Of a stretch of DNA of 45,917 bases, positions 9,071 to 17,930 are shown one piece after another. Origin of the DNA: Bacteroidales bacterium (GTDB lineage: Bacteria > Bacteroidota > Bacteroidia > Bacteroidales > P3); the NCBI GenBank assembly GCA_017645585.1, contig JAGCOF010000028.1, positions 1-45,917 of the forward strand. Reading direction: 5' to 3'. Position 1 is the first letter of the stretch. The number at the start of each line of letters is the position of its first letter. Under the pieces are notes generated by a model that saw only the letters and a program-made list of their open reading frames with translations, had not been told where the DNA came from and ran no database searches. A program made the position numbers and the translations under genes.

Positions 9071-10492
9071 TCAACGTTTCTTCATCCATTTGTTCATCTT
9101 CTCCAGCTGGGCCCGGGTGGCGGTGGTGTTGCCGTAAAGGTCGACGTAGCCGACGATGATTTCCTCATAGTCGTCAGGGTTGCCGGTGTAGAACTTGAAG
9201 AGTCCGTCCGCCTCAGGGAAGAGCTCCTCGTAGGGGCCGGTAATGAGGGGCTTGCCCTTGAGGTCAATGAACGAGGGCCGCCCGTCGGCACCCACCACAC
9301 GGAAGCAGCCGTTGCCGATGTGGGAGGCCTCCTTATAGCGGCACGGGAGGACGGTCTGGAGGTTGCGGTCCACGATACCCCACAGCGAGTCCTGCATGAC
9401 GGCGAAGTACTCGCCATAGAAATCACTAACCTCTACAGGATCGAATATGATGCCCCTAAACTGTTGGAAGTGCTTCAGCATACGTCCCTGTCGGTCGTAG
9501 ATGTCGCAGCTTTCATCCTCATTGAGCATGGCGAGGTAGGTATCGTTGAGCATGCACCACCACTTGTAGCGACGGGGGGCCAGCTCCTTGCCCGTATGGT
9601 CGATGGCGCCGTATTGGTAATTCCAATCATCCTCCTCATGCCTCACAATCAACACAGAACCCTTCCAGGCCGTACCCTCACAGAACTCCGACGGTCCGAA
9701 GGTGTACTTCACATTGCCTTTCCTGTCGATCAGCACGGGCCTATTGTTCAGTCCAACAATACAGTAGCCCTCCTCAAAGTCCCAAGCATAGTCATATTTG
9801 CAGGGGAGCACCACCTTACCCTTGGTGTCTATGAAGCCCGTCTTGCCGTTCTGCGAGAACGCCGCCAGCCCTTCGTGGAAGCCGTCAATCTGCTCATAGG
9901 GGCCAATCAGCAGGTTGCCATTGAAGTCGGTCATGTATTCCTTCGGGTGTTCCTGATTGGAGTCGTCATAGAATTTCAGCATGCCGAGTTCCTTGTTGAT
10001 GCTGAAGGGCAGGTCGTACTTGAACGGCACGATGACCTTGCCGGTGGTGTCCACCGCGCCGTATTTCCCGTTCTTCTGCAGGACAGCGTAGCCGCCACTG
10101 AAAAAGGCACCCATGTCCAAACACTCCAAGCACTCAATCGGGTTGTCGTACTCCATCGGCACCACCCACCGCATGTGCTTGTCCACCAGGCCCAGTTTGT
10201 CCTCGTTCATCACAAGAAACAGCGAGGTACCGTTCTGGCGGAAGATAAAATACTCGAAGGGCAGCAACACCTTCCCGTCGAGGTCGACGATGCCCTGCCG
10301 ATAGTCCTTGGTGATGATGACAAAGTCGCAATCGGGTACCCGACAGAAATAGTCGTAGCGCGCGTCGTACTGTTGGAGGAGCGGCACGAGCTTGGCGAGG
10401 CGTTGTTTGCTCTGGGCCTCGGTGAGCTTCGGGGTCTGTCCGGCGACCAGGAGAGGCAGCAGGAGCATTGCAAGGGCGAGGGTATGTTTCAT
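9071..10492 (-). CDS. WG-repeat secreted protein
   Basis: The protein has 473 residues. It starts MKHTLALAMLLLPLLVAGQ, a Sec signal peptide. At least six WG-type repeats follow, with the core G(I/A/F)(V/I)D..G...P..Y, for example GIVDLDGKVLLPFEY, GAVDTTGKVIVPFKY, GFIDTKGKVVLPCKY and WGIVDRNLQTVLPCRY. WG repeats are thought to form repeated beta structures; their ligand is generally unknown. It is a paralog of the protein at 10889-12175: the N-terminal TE.QSKQ.L..L and the C-terminal GYVDLYGNTTA.....M..WMK segments match closely. A promoter is visible at 10521-10552. Confidence 0.85.
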   Translation of the reverse strand: MKHTLALAMLLLPLLVAGQTPKLTEAQSKQRLAKLVPLLQQYDARYDYFCRVPDCDFVIITKDYRQGIVDLDGKVLLPFEYFIFRQNGTSLFLVMNEDKLGLVDKHMRWVVPMEYDNPIECLECLDMGAFFSGGYAVLQKNGKYGAVDTTGKVIVPFKYDLPFSINKELGMLKFYDDSNQEHPKEYMTDFNGNLLIGPYEQIDGFHEGLAAFSQNGKTGFIDTKGKVVLPCKYDYAWDFEEGYCIVGLNNRPVLIDRKGNVKYTFGPSEFCEGTAWKGSVLIVRHEEDDWNYQYGAIDHTGKELAPRRYKWWCMLNDTYLAMLNEDESCDIYDRQGRMLKHFQQFRGIIFDPVEVSDFYGEYFAVMQDSLWGIVDRNLQTVLPCRYKEASHIGNGCFRVVGADGRPSFIDLKGKPLITGPYEELFPEADGLFKFYTGNPDDYEEIIVGYVDLYGNTTATRAQLEKMNKWMKKR

Positions 10493-10520
10493 ACTTTGGA
10501 GGGGTATTTGATTATTGAGT

Positions 10521-10552
10521 GCAAAAGTACAAAAATAATTTTACATAGCAAA
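10521..10552 (-). promoter_or_regulatory. Promoter of the WG-repeat gene
   Basis: The minus strand has TTTG at 10552-10549, 19 bp, then TACTTTTGC at 10529-10521, matching both Bacteroidota boxes. The -33 box coincides with the edge of the intergenic repeat element. Confidence 0.7.
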
Positions 10553-10870
10553 ATATATCGTGCACGACCTATCTATAACGACACCGTAGATGCACCGTAT
10601 CATGTCCGACTGCGGTCGGACAAAAGTCGGAGTTGACTCGGACTTGAGTCGGACCACAGTCGGAGGGGGTGCGTAGTGATACGGGGCGTAAAACAGCACC
10701 ATACGCACTCACAATGTGATTGTTAGCTTCTTAAAATACCGCCAATGCCTGTTTTTGTCCGACCGAAGGACGTTTTTGGGGGTACTCGGAGACCGTACCG
10801 ACCACCGGCTACCAGCTACCGACCACCTATTTATATCGTGCACGACCTATTTTTGCGGTCACTTTTTCAA
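10549..10870. repeat. Intergenic repeat element, copy A
   Basis: This non-coding element fills most of the 396-bp gap between two WG-repeat genes. Its ends carry TATCGTGCACGACCTAT at 10556-10572 and 10834-10850. The 10-bp core TCGTGCACGA is a palindrome, so the ends are at once direct and inverted repeats. Inside are two CACCGT units (10580-10601), an 11-bp-period TCGGA array (10605-10665) and five 7-bp units (10791-10825). The flank CTATTTTTGCGGTCACT is close to that of copy C. Mobility is inferred from three copies at unrelated loci, one of them inverted. Confidence 0.75.
10605..10665 (+). repeat. 11-bp-period TCGGA array, copy A
   Basis: Units are TCCGACTGCGG, TCGGACAAAAG, TCGGAGTTGAC, TCGGACTTGAG, TCGGACCACAG and a final TCGGAG. 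The unit ending CATAC, present in copies B and C, is absent. Confidence 0.85.
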
Positions 10871-10888
10871 GGGGATTGTTATTCGAAC

Positions 10889-12175
10889 TCAATATGACTG
10901 ACACGAACTCTGATAAGCCCTGATTACCTTGCGGGTATCAAGGTTGAGGTTGAGATATACCACCGCATCGCAGGCGTCCCACATCCTGCTGAAACCCACA
11001 TATTTATCAAGGTCCAGCTGGATGCACACACACCGCTCCCCCTCCTCGTTATAATAGAAACCGTAGGTTCGGTAATACTTTGTATAATTGTCGGGGTTCC
11101 CGATGTAGCGTTTCCAACGGCCCATCTTCGGGAGCACCTCCGTCTTCATCACTTCGGGCAAAATTTCTTCGGCTAATTGGATATCCGCCAATCCCGCGTC
11201 GTATCTCTTCGGGCTGATGCCTACCGTCTTTCCCCAGAGGTCTGACGACACACAGTTGCTGAACAGCGCCATCGATGCCGAGTCCTCCCTGGAAATCAGC
11301 AAGAACCCAACGGTATCGCTGTCATTTAAACAAACATGCACTGTTGCATACGACTTCTCAGCCTCCGTGTGAGGAACGACGTTTGTAATCCGCAGGGCTT
11401 CAACCTGATAGTCCCTCTTCATCCACATCCTCATCTGCTCCATCTCAGCCTCGCTGGCGGTGGTGTTGCCATAGAGGTCGACATAGCCGAAGATGGATCC
11501 TTTGGCGTAGGGGTTGCCGGTCCAAAAGCTGAAAATATTTTCTGTGAGAGGTGTAAGTTCCTCATAGGGACCGCTGACAACGACATTGCCAGAGAGGTCG
11601 ATATAGGAAGGTTTCCCGTCGGCATCCTCGACGCGGACGTAATTGTAGCCCAGATATCTTGCGTCCTTGTATCGGAATGGGAGCACAGTGTTGAAGTTGC
11701 TGTCCACAACACCCCACAACGAGTCCTTGGCAACAGCGAGATAGGAGATATGGATATCTCTTACGCCATAATATAACCCCATTTCATCGACCCTTTGGTA
11801 ATGAGCGACAAGATGACCCTGACGGTCATAGATATCATACATGATGTAGTTGTCGGGAGTGTAACCGAGCATCGCAATGTATTTGCCATCCACCCTGTAC
11901 CAATCATTGTAGCGAATGGGCACCACCTCTTTGCCTTTCCCGTCCACAATGCCGTAATTGATTATCTGGATGTCTTCATCTGTCTCGATATCCTTTCCTA
12001 CCAAGACGAGGTCACCTTCCCCCAGAGGCAAAACCGCCTCATACTGCCGATTCAACTTGGCCAAACGTTCAAGACACTGCTTGCTCTGCTTCTCCGTGAG
12101 CCTTGTACTCTGCCCCAGAGATACGAATGGCAGCAGCAGAAATGCAACACAAATAATACGGTTAATACGTTTCAT
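10889..12175 (-). CDS. WG-repeat-like secreted protein with different C-terminus
   Basis: The protein has 428 residues. It starts MKRINRIICVAFLLLPFVSLGQ, a signal peptide. Residues 23-255 align with the neighbour at 9071-10492, with WG-type units such as WGVVDSNFNTVLPFRYKDA and FGYVDLYGNTTASEAEM, but with fewer repeats. The last 170 residues have no counterpart in the neighbour and no motif I recognise. The pair looks like a tandem duplication followed by domain change and by entry of a repeat element between them. Function unknown. Confidence 0.8.
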   Translation of the reverse strand: MKRINRIICVAFLLLPFVSLGQSTRLTEKQSKQCLERLAKLNRQYEAVLPLGEGDLVLVGKDIETDEDIQIINYGIVDGKGKEVVPIRYNDWYRVDGKYIAMLGYTPDNYIMYDIYDRQGHLVAHYQRVDEMGLYYGVRDIHISYLAVAKDSLWGVVDSNFNTVLPFRYKDARYLGYNYVRVEDADGKPSYIDLSGNVVVSGPYEELTPLTENIFSFWTGNPYAKGSIFGYVDLYGNTTASEAEMEQMRMWMKRDYQVEALRITNVVPHTEAEKSYATVHVCLNDSDTVGFLLISREDSASMALFSNCVSSDLWGKTVGISPKRYDAGLADIQLAEEILPEVMKTEVLPKMGRWKRYIGNPDNYTKYYRTYGFYYNEEGERCVCIQLDLDKYVGFSRMWDACDAVVYLNLNLDTRKVIRAYQSSCQSY

Positions 12176-12207
12176 AACGCTCTAACAACGAATAATAGGT
12201 GAAAATA

Positions 12208-12240
12208 TTTTGCTATGTGGCCGAAATGTAGTATCTTTGC
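12208..12240 (+). promoter_or_regulatory. Promoter of the helicase gene
   Basis: TTTG at 12208-12211, 20 bp, then TATCTTTGC at 12232-12240, both full matches. Transcription should start shortly after, which rules out a translation start at the in-frame ATG at 12210 and supports 12267. Confidence 0.8.
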
Positions 12241-12266
12241 ATCCGAATCGCTCTAAAAAAGAGTCT

Positions 12267-14369
12267 ATGGAAAACCCACAAATAGAGTTGGCGCGGCGGT
12301 ATGTGGAGCAGACGGGTGTGTCGGTGTTCCTGACCGGCAAGGCGGGGACGGGCAAGACGACCTTCCTGCGCGAGATAGACCGCACCACGACGAAACGCCA
12401 CGTGGTAGTGGCACCCACAGGTGTGGCGGCCATCAATGCCGGCGGCGTGACCATCCACAGCTTCTTCCAGCTGCCCTTCGACCCCTACCTGCCCGACGTG
12501 AAGGAGCTGGTGACGGAATACCAGATGCCCGAACGATACAAGTCGCTCAGCAAGAACAAAATGAATATCATCCGCACGCTGGAGCTGCTCATCATCGACG
12601 AGATTTCGATGGTGCGTGCCGACCTGCTGGATGCCATCGACATGACCCTGCGGCGGGCCCGTCGCAGCAGCCGTCCCTTCGGCGGCGTGCAGTTGCTGAT
12701 GATTGGCGACGTGCACCAGCTGTCGCCCGTGGTCACCGAGGCCGAGCGACCCTACATGGAGCAGGTCTACCCCACCCCTTACTTCTTCGCCAGCAAGGCG
12801 TTGCAGCAGCTGCCCTATGTTACTATTGAGCTCACCACCGTCTACCGCCAGCAGGACGCGGCCTTTGTAGAACTACTGAACCATGTGAGGGATAACAACA
12901 TTGACGCAGCCACGTTGCAGGCCCTCAACGCCCGCGTACAAAATACTCAAGCAATCACACAATCACACAATCAAGCAATCACTTTGGCGACCCACAACCG
13001 GCAGGCCGACGCCATCAACCGCCGCCATATGGAGGCCCTACAGGGCGAACGGCGTCTGTTCGAGGCCGTGCTCAAGGGCAACTACCCCGAGAAGGCGCTG
13101 CCCTGCGACCGCACGCTGGAGGTGAAGGTGGGCGAGCGCGTGATGTTCGTCAAGAACGACACTTCGGGCGCCAAACGCTACTACAACGGCATGCTGGGCA
13201 CTGTCACCGGCTACCTCTACGACAGCGAAGAAGACAAAGAGTATATTGAGGTGATCAACGACGACGGCGACACCATCGCTGTGAGGCGTGAGACGTGGGA
13301 GAGCCTGAAATACATTCTCGACGAGAAGACCAACGAGATTGTGCAGGAGGTGGAGGGCACCTTCAGCCAATACCCCCTGCAGGCGGCCTGGGCGGTGACC
13401 ATCCACAAGGCGCAGGGTTTGACCTTCGACCGTGTGGTGATCGACGCCGCCGACGCCTTCGCTTTCGGGCAGGTATATGTGGCTCTGAGCCGCTGCCGCA
13501 CCCTCGAGGGGCTGACGCTGTCGACACCGTTGAGCGCCGGCGTGGCCTTCGACGACGCGGCGGTGCACCGTTTCGTGGAGGCGCAGCCCTCCTTCGAGCA
13601 GACCGCCGACGCGGCGCCGCGCCACGAGCAACAATACCGCCTAGAGAAGCTGATGGAGCTGTTCAGCACCGACGACCTGCTACACGACGCCGAGCGCTTG
13701 CAGGAGCGCTACGACAAGTTGAAAAGCCTCTACCCCGACAACGTGGAGCGCCTGCGGCAGCTGACCCACTCGCTGGCCGACCTGCAGGGCGTCAGCGAGC
13801 GCTTCAAGGTGCAGCTGATGCAACTCGACGAGGCCGCGCAGCGTGAACGTGCGCAGAAAGGAGCCGCCTACTACCGCAGTCAGCTGCAAGCCGCCAAGCA
13901 TGCCTATGGCGCGCTGCTCGACGTGGAGATTGACAACAAGGAGGTAGCCAAAAGCGTGCGCGAGGCCGGCGAGCAGCTGACCGAAAGTCTGGGGCTGAAG
14001 TTGGCCTGCCTCGAGGCGGTGGAGAAGCATGGCTACAGCGTAGCCACCGTGCAGAAGGCCAAAGCCGACCACCTGATAGAAGGGAAAAAGGAAAAAGGGA
14101 AAGGGAAAAAGAAAAGAGTGGACAAAGAGCCGAAGGCCGACCTCGTCGAACTGCTGCGCCGGTGGCGCGCCGCGAAGGCCAAAGAGGAGGGTATTGCCAC
14201 CTATATGGTGCTGCAACAGAAGGCCGTGCTGGCCATCGCCGCCGCCATGCCGCGGACCCCTGCCGAACTGATGCAGCTGAACGGCATCGGCGACAAGACC
14301 GTAGAGAAATACGGCAAGGAATTGCTCGACCTGGTGGCCGACTTCCGCGAAAGCGGACAGGGGTGGTAG
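12267..14369 (+). CDS. PIF1/RecD-like SF1 helicase with C-terminal HRDC-like domain
   Basis: With the start at 12267 the protein has 700 residues. Walker A GKAGTGKT is at 24-31, Walker B LLIIDEIS near 110-117, the GDVHQLSP motif near 150, and the late SF1 motif TIHKAQGLTFD from residue 378 with VALSRC shortly after. This is the PIF1-like helicase-primase relative widespread in Bacteroidota, an ATP-driven DNA unwinding enzyme. The end (about 630-699) resembles an HRDC nucleic-acid-binding domain. Two in-frame repeat-word tracts interrupt it, at 12947-12982 (QAITQSHNQAIT) and 14079-14120 (Lys-Gly-rich). A promoter precedes it. Confidence 0.88.
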   Translation: MENPQIELARRYVEQTGVSVFLTGKAGTGKTTFLREIDRTTTKRHVVVAPTGVAAINAGGVTIHSFFQLPFDPYLPDVKELVTEYQMPERYKSLSKNKMNIIRTLELLIIDEISMVRADLLDAIDMTLRRARRSSRPFGGVQLLMIGDVHQLSPVVTEAERPYMEQVYPTPYFFASKALQQLPYVTIELTTVYRQQDAAFVELLNHVRDNNIDAATLQALNARVQNTQAITQSHNQAITLATHNRQADAINRRHMEALQGERRLFEAVLKGNYPEKALPCDRTLEVKVGERVMFVKNDTSGAKRYYNGMLGTVTGYLYDSEEDKEYIEVINDDGDTIAVRRETWESLKYILDEKTNEIVQEVEGTFSQYPLQAAWAVTIHKAQGLTFDRVVIDAADAFAFGQVYVALSRCRTLEGLTLSTPLSAGVAFDDAAVHRFVEAQPSFEQTADAAPRHEQQYRLEKLMELFSTDDLLHDAERLQERYDKLKSLYPDNVERLRQLTHSLADLQGVSERFKVQLMQLDEAAQRERAQKGAAYYRSQLQAAKHAYGALLDVEIDNKEVAKSVREAGEQLTESLGLKLACLEAVEKHGYSVATVQKAKADHLIEGKKEKGKGKKKRVDKEPKADLVELLRRWRAAKAKEEGIATYMVLQQKAVLAIAAAMPRTPAELMQLNGIGDKTVEKYGKELLDLVADFRESGQGW
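12947..12982 (+). repeat. In-frame 8-bp word array in the helicase
   Basis: The array is TCAAGCAA, TCACACAA, TCACACAA, TCAAGCAA, TCAC. It encodes Gln/Ile/Thr/Ser/His residues between conserved helicase motifs and keeps the frame. Confidence 0.8.
14079..14120 (+). repeat. In-frame purine tract in the helicase
   Basis: A GGGAAAAA-like run with a roughly 7-bp period encodes a Lys/Gly/Glu-rich linker ahead of the HRDC-like domain. Confidence 0.6.
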
Positions 14370-14376
14370 AAAATAT

Positions 14377-14409
14377 TTTGGCCATGTCGGGAAAAGTGCG
14401 TATCTTTGC
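14377..14409 (+). promoter_or_regulatory. Promoter of the M13 peptidase gene
   Basis: TTTG at 14377-14380, 20 bp, then TATCTTTGC at 14401-14409, a full match. It begins 8 bp after the helicase stop, so the peptidase and the genes after it start a new transcription unit. Confidence 0.85.
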
Positions 14410-14445
14410 ACCTCGTTTTGAAAGTAATTATTAATAAAAAACAAT

Positions 14446-16503
14446 ATGAAGAAAACCCTTTTAACCATTGCTACTATGGCAGTTATCGCTACCGGATGTC
14501 AGCACAAGGCCCAGCTTACCTCGGGCATCAATCCTGACAATTTCGACACTACGGCCCGTCTTGAGGACGATTTTTACCAGTACGCCTGCGGCGGCTGGAT
14601 GGCCAATAACCCGCTGGATGCCGAGCACTCGCGCTACGGCGCCTTCGACGTGCTGGCCGAGAACGCCCTGAAGAACATCAACGGCATCATCGACTCGGTG
14701 AGCAAGAACGAGAACGCAGCCGGCTCGCTGGCCGACAAGATTGCCACCCTGTACAACATCGGCATGGACAGCGCCAAGCTGCAGGAGCAGGGTGCCGCCC
14801 CGCTGATGCCCTACCTGGAGGAAATCAACGCGCTGAAGACCCGCGAAGATGTGTGGGCCGAATTGCTGAAGATGCACCGCCGCGGCTATGGCGTGCTGTT
14901 CGGCGTGATGGGCGAAGCCGACAAGGACGACGCCACCATGTGCATCGCCTGGGCCTGGCAGAGCGGCCTCGGTCTGGGTGACCGCGACTACTACCTGCTC
15001 GACGAGGGCAACAACAAGAACATCCGCAAAGGCTATGTGGAGCTGATGGCCAAGGAGTTCGCCCTGGCCGGCTACGACAAGATGAGCGGCAAGAAGGCCG
15101 ACAAGCTGGCCCAGACCGTGATGGCCTTTGAGACCCGCCTGGCCAAGGCCATGAACACCAAGCTGGAGAACCGCAACCCGCAGGCCACCTTCAACCGCTA
15201 CACCGTGGAGGAGGCTGCCGCTTTTGCCCCCAACATTGATTGGAAAGGCTACTTCGAGGCTATGGGCATCCTGGAGGGCATGAAGAGCTTCAACATTGCC
15301 CAGCCCAAGTACTTCACCGAGGTCAACAAAGTGTTGGCCGACGCCGACGTGGAGACCCTGAAGGCCTACTTCGCCTGGCACGAGATCCTTAGCGCCGCCA
15401 GCTACCTGAGCGACGACTTTGTGGAGGCCAACTTCGACTTCTTCGGCAAGCTGATGAGCGGCCGCGAGGAGAACCGTCCGCGCTGGAAACGCGTCACCAG
15501 CACCGTGGAAGGCGCCATGGGCGAGGCCCTGGGCCAGCTGTATGTGGAGCGCTACTTCCCCGCCGAGGCCAAGGTGCGCATGGAGACGCTGGTGAACAAC
15601 CTCATTGAGGCCTTGGGCCAGCGCATCGACATGGCCGAATGGATGACCGACCAGACCAAGACCAACGCCCACAAGAAACTCAATACCATCTACGTAAAGA
15701 TTGGCTACCCCAACAAATGGCGCGATTACAGCGGTCTGGAAATCAAGGACGACAGCTACTATGCCAATGTGGTGCGCAGCAACGAGTTCGATGTGGCCTA
15801 CATGATGAGCAAAATCAACAAGCCGGTCGACAAGGACGAGTGGCTGATGACCCCGCAGACGGTGAACGCCTACTACAACCCCACCACCAACGAGATTTGC
15901 TTCCCTGCCGCCATCCTGCAGCCGCCGTTCTTCAACATGGAGGCTGACGAGGCCGCCAACTACGGTGCCATCGGCGTGGTCATCGGCCATGAGCTGACCC
16001 ACGGCTTCGACGACCAGGGCCGTCAGTACGACGAGCTGGGCAACCTGAACGATTGGTGGACCGAAGAGGACGCCAAGAACTTCGACAACAACAAGCAGAC
16101 CCTCATCGACGCCTTCAACAACTGCATCGCCCTCGACGACCCCGAGCTGGGCAAGATGAACGGCAACGGTGAGCTGACCCTCGGCGAGAACATTGCCGAC
16201 AACGGCGGCCTCCACGTGAGCTACCTGGCCATGCAGAACGCAATGGCCAAGAAGCAGGTCAACAAGAACGAGATGGACGGCTTCACTCCCGAACAGCGCT
16301 TCTTCCTGGCCTATGCTGCCGTGTGGGCCTCGAACATCCGTCCCGCCGCTGCCCTGCAGCTGACCCAGATGGATGTGCACTCGCTGGGCCGCAACCGCGT
16401 GAACGTGGCCTTGCCGCAGGTGACCGAGTTCATCGACGCCTTCGGTATCAAAGAAGGCGACGGCATGTGGCTTGCTCCCGAGAAACGCGTCGTGCTGTGG
16501 TAA
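14446..16503 (+). CDS. M13-family zinc metallopeptidase lipoprotein (PepO-like)
   Basis: The protein has 685 residues, the normal neprilysin/PepO size. It starts MKKTLLTIATMAVIATGCQ, a lipoprotein signal with Cys18. The zinc site is complete: HExxH at His515-Glu516 to His519 (HELTH), and the third ligand in GENIAD with Glu581 and Asp585. The C-terminus is complete, ending GMWLAPEKRVVLW. M13 enzymes cut short peptides; a periplasmic or surface location follows from the lipobox. It is the first gene of a tight plus-strand run that ends with valS. Confidence 0.95.
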   Translation: MKKTLLTIATMAVIATGCQHKAQLTSGINPDNFDTTARLEDDFYQYACGGWMANNPLDAEHSRYGAFDVLAENALKNINGIIDSVSKNENAAGSLADKIATLYNIGMDSAKLQEQGAAPLMPYLEEINALKTREDVWAELLKMHRRGYGVLFGVMGEADKDDATMCIAWAWQSGLGLGDRDYYLLDEGNNKNIRKGYVELMAKEFALAGYDKMSGKKADKLAQTVMAFETRLAKAMNTKLENRNPQATFNRYTVEEAAAFAPNIDWKGYFEAMGILEGMKSFNIAQPKYFTEVNKVLADADVETLKAYFAWHEILSAASYLSDDFVEANFDFFGKLMSGREENRPRWKRVTSTVEGAMGEALGQLYVERYFPAEAKVRMETLVNNLIEALGQRIDMAEWMTDQTKTNAHKKLNTIYVKIGYPNKWRDYSGLEIKDDSYYANVVRSNEFDVAYMMSKINKPVDKDEWLMTPQTVNAYYNPTTNEICFPAAILQPPFFNMEADEAANYGAIGVVIGHELTHGFDDQGRQYDELGNLNDWWTEEDAKNFDNNKQTLIDAFNNCIALDDPELGKMNGNGELTLGENIADNGGLHVSYLAMQNAMAKKQVNKNEMDGFTPEQRFFLAYAAVWASNIRPAAALQLTQMDVHSLGRNRVNVALPQVTEFIDAFGIKEGDGMWLAPEKRVVLW

Positions 16504-16517
16504 ACACAACAACAAAC

Positions 16518-17930
16518 ATGAAACGCATTGCATCAATCCTACTGACTGTACTGCTTGGCCTCAACTGCATGGGCCAGCAGTACAGTTTCACCTTCAAGCT
16601 CAATGGAGCCACCGACACGATGCTCTACATCGCGCAGCACTATCGCGACGAACTCAAGTTGGTGGACTCGGCACGTCTGGCCTCGGGACAATACGTCTTC
16701 AAGGGCAAACGCACCTGGGACAAGGGCATCTATGCCCTCGTCAAACAAGACCGCAAGAGCCAAGTGGACGACTTCGCCATCGATAACAGTCGCAAGTTCA
16801 CCATCAGCGGTGACGAAAAACTGACCCCCTCGACCGTCAAGGTGCAGGGATGCGCGACGAACCAGGAGATGTTCAGCTACCTGGCCACCCTCCAACAGGG
16901 AGAGAAGGACATCAAGGAGATACGTGAGCGCAAGAAAGACCCCGCCACCAAGGAGAAGGCAGAAGCCGACGAGAAAACTCTCATCGAACGCATGCAAGCC
17001 TACGAGGCCAGCACCCGCAACTCGAGCAGCATCTTCATGCAGCTGGTCAACGCCTGCGACAACCCCATAGTGCCCGACAGCATCGAGAACCCCGCCTACT
17101 ATTACCGTCAGCACTATTGGGACAAGCTGTTCGAGAACAAGAACAGTATCAACCCCTCCTCGCTGCTGCACAGCCCGCAGCTGTTCAAGAAGATGAACTA
17201 CTTCTTCTTCGGCATCCTCTATCATGCCGACAGCGACACCATCATCAAAGACTTGGACCGCCTGATGGAACGCATCGGCGACGACACCGCAATGGCGCGC
17301 TACGTGATGCAGTTCATCGAGCCCCGCTACTACCGGTCGACGCGCAACGTAGGCTGGGATGCCGTGTGGTGCCATATCGCCCACGACTACATGATGGCCG
17401 GCCGCTTCCCCTGGGCCAAGGAGAGCGAGCTCTATCTGGCCAAGAAGAACTACCACCGTATTGTGCAGTCCATCATCGGCGCCCACGGTCAGGAGTTGTG
17501 GATGGCCGACACCAACCAGAGCGACAACCCCGCCGATTGGATCAGCAGCCACCGTTTCCCGCAGAAGTATGTCATCCTCTGGTTCTGGGACCCTGACTGC
17601 CACCACTGCCAGGAGCAGAGTGCGGCCCTGAAGGTGCTCTACGACTCGCTGCAGCACAACCCCAGCCGCAACTTCGAAATCTACGCCATCGGTTATGAGA
17701 GCGACGTGCCGAAGTGGAAGAAATACGTCAAAGAGCACGACTTCCGCTGGATCAACGTGGGCGGCCCCAACGTCAACATCGACTACCAGGAGGCCTACAA
17801 CGTGCACAGCGCCCCCACCATGATCATCCTCAACGAGCGACGCGACATCATCATGAACAAGGTGCTGCCCGCCAAGAACCTGCTGCAGTTCTTCGAGAAC
17901 TACGAAAAACGTCAGAATCAAAAGAGATAA
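16518..17930 (+). CDS. TlpA-like thiol-disulfide protein with N-terminal DUF4369-like domain
   Basis: The start at 16518, 14 bp after the peptidase stop, gives 470 residues with signal peptide MKRIASILLTVLLGLNCMGQ. The first 110 residues after it resemble the DUF4369-type beta domain common in Bacteroidota thioredoxin-like proteins. A helical middle follows, then a thioredoxin fold with the active site CHHC at Cys361 and Cys364 (WFWDPDCHHCQ) and a cis-Pro segment SAPTMIIL. It probably reduces disulfides in exported proteins. Its stop codon abuts the mutL start, so the two are co-translated. Confidence 0.88.
   Translation: MKRIASILLTVLLGLNCMGQQYSFTFKLNGATDTMLYIAQHYRDELKLVDSARLASGQYVFKGKRTWDKGIYALVKQDRKSQVDDFAIDNSRKFTISGDEKLTPSTVKVQGCATNQEMFSYLATLQQGEKDIKEIRERKKDPATKEKAEADEKTLIERMQAYEASTRNSSSIFMQLVNACDNPIVPDSIENPAYYYRQHYWDKLFENKNSINPSSLLHSPQLFKKMNYFFFGILYHADSDTIIKDLDRLMERIGDDTAMARYVMQFIEPRYYRSTRNVGWDAVWCHIAHDYMMAGRFPWAKESELYLAKKNYHRIVQSIIGAHGQELWMADTNQSDNPADWISSHRFPQKYVILWFWDPDCHHCQEQSAALKVLYDSLQHNPSRNFEIYAIGYESDVPKWKKYVKEHDFRWINVGGPNVNIDYQEAYNVHSAPTMIILNERRDIIMNKVLPAKNLLQFFENYEKRQNQKR

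Noticed and set aside
9320-10636. 438-residue plus-strand frame over the WG-repeat gene
   Set aside because: Antisense shadow that also runs through the intergenic element; the minus frame has signal peptide and WG repeats.
10605-10665. CRISPR-like array
   Set aside because: Units of 6 bp with 5-bp spacers are far too short, spacers are shared between loci, and no cas genes are present.
12210-12266. Upstream in-frame start for the helicase
   Set aside because: It lies between the -33 and -7 boxes, before the expected transcript start.
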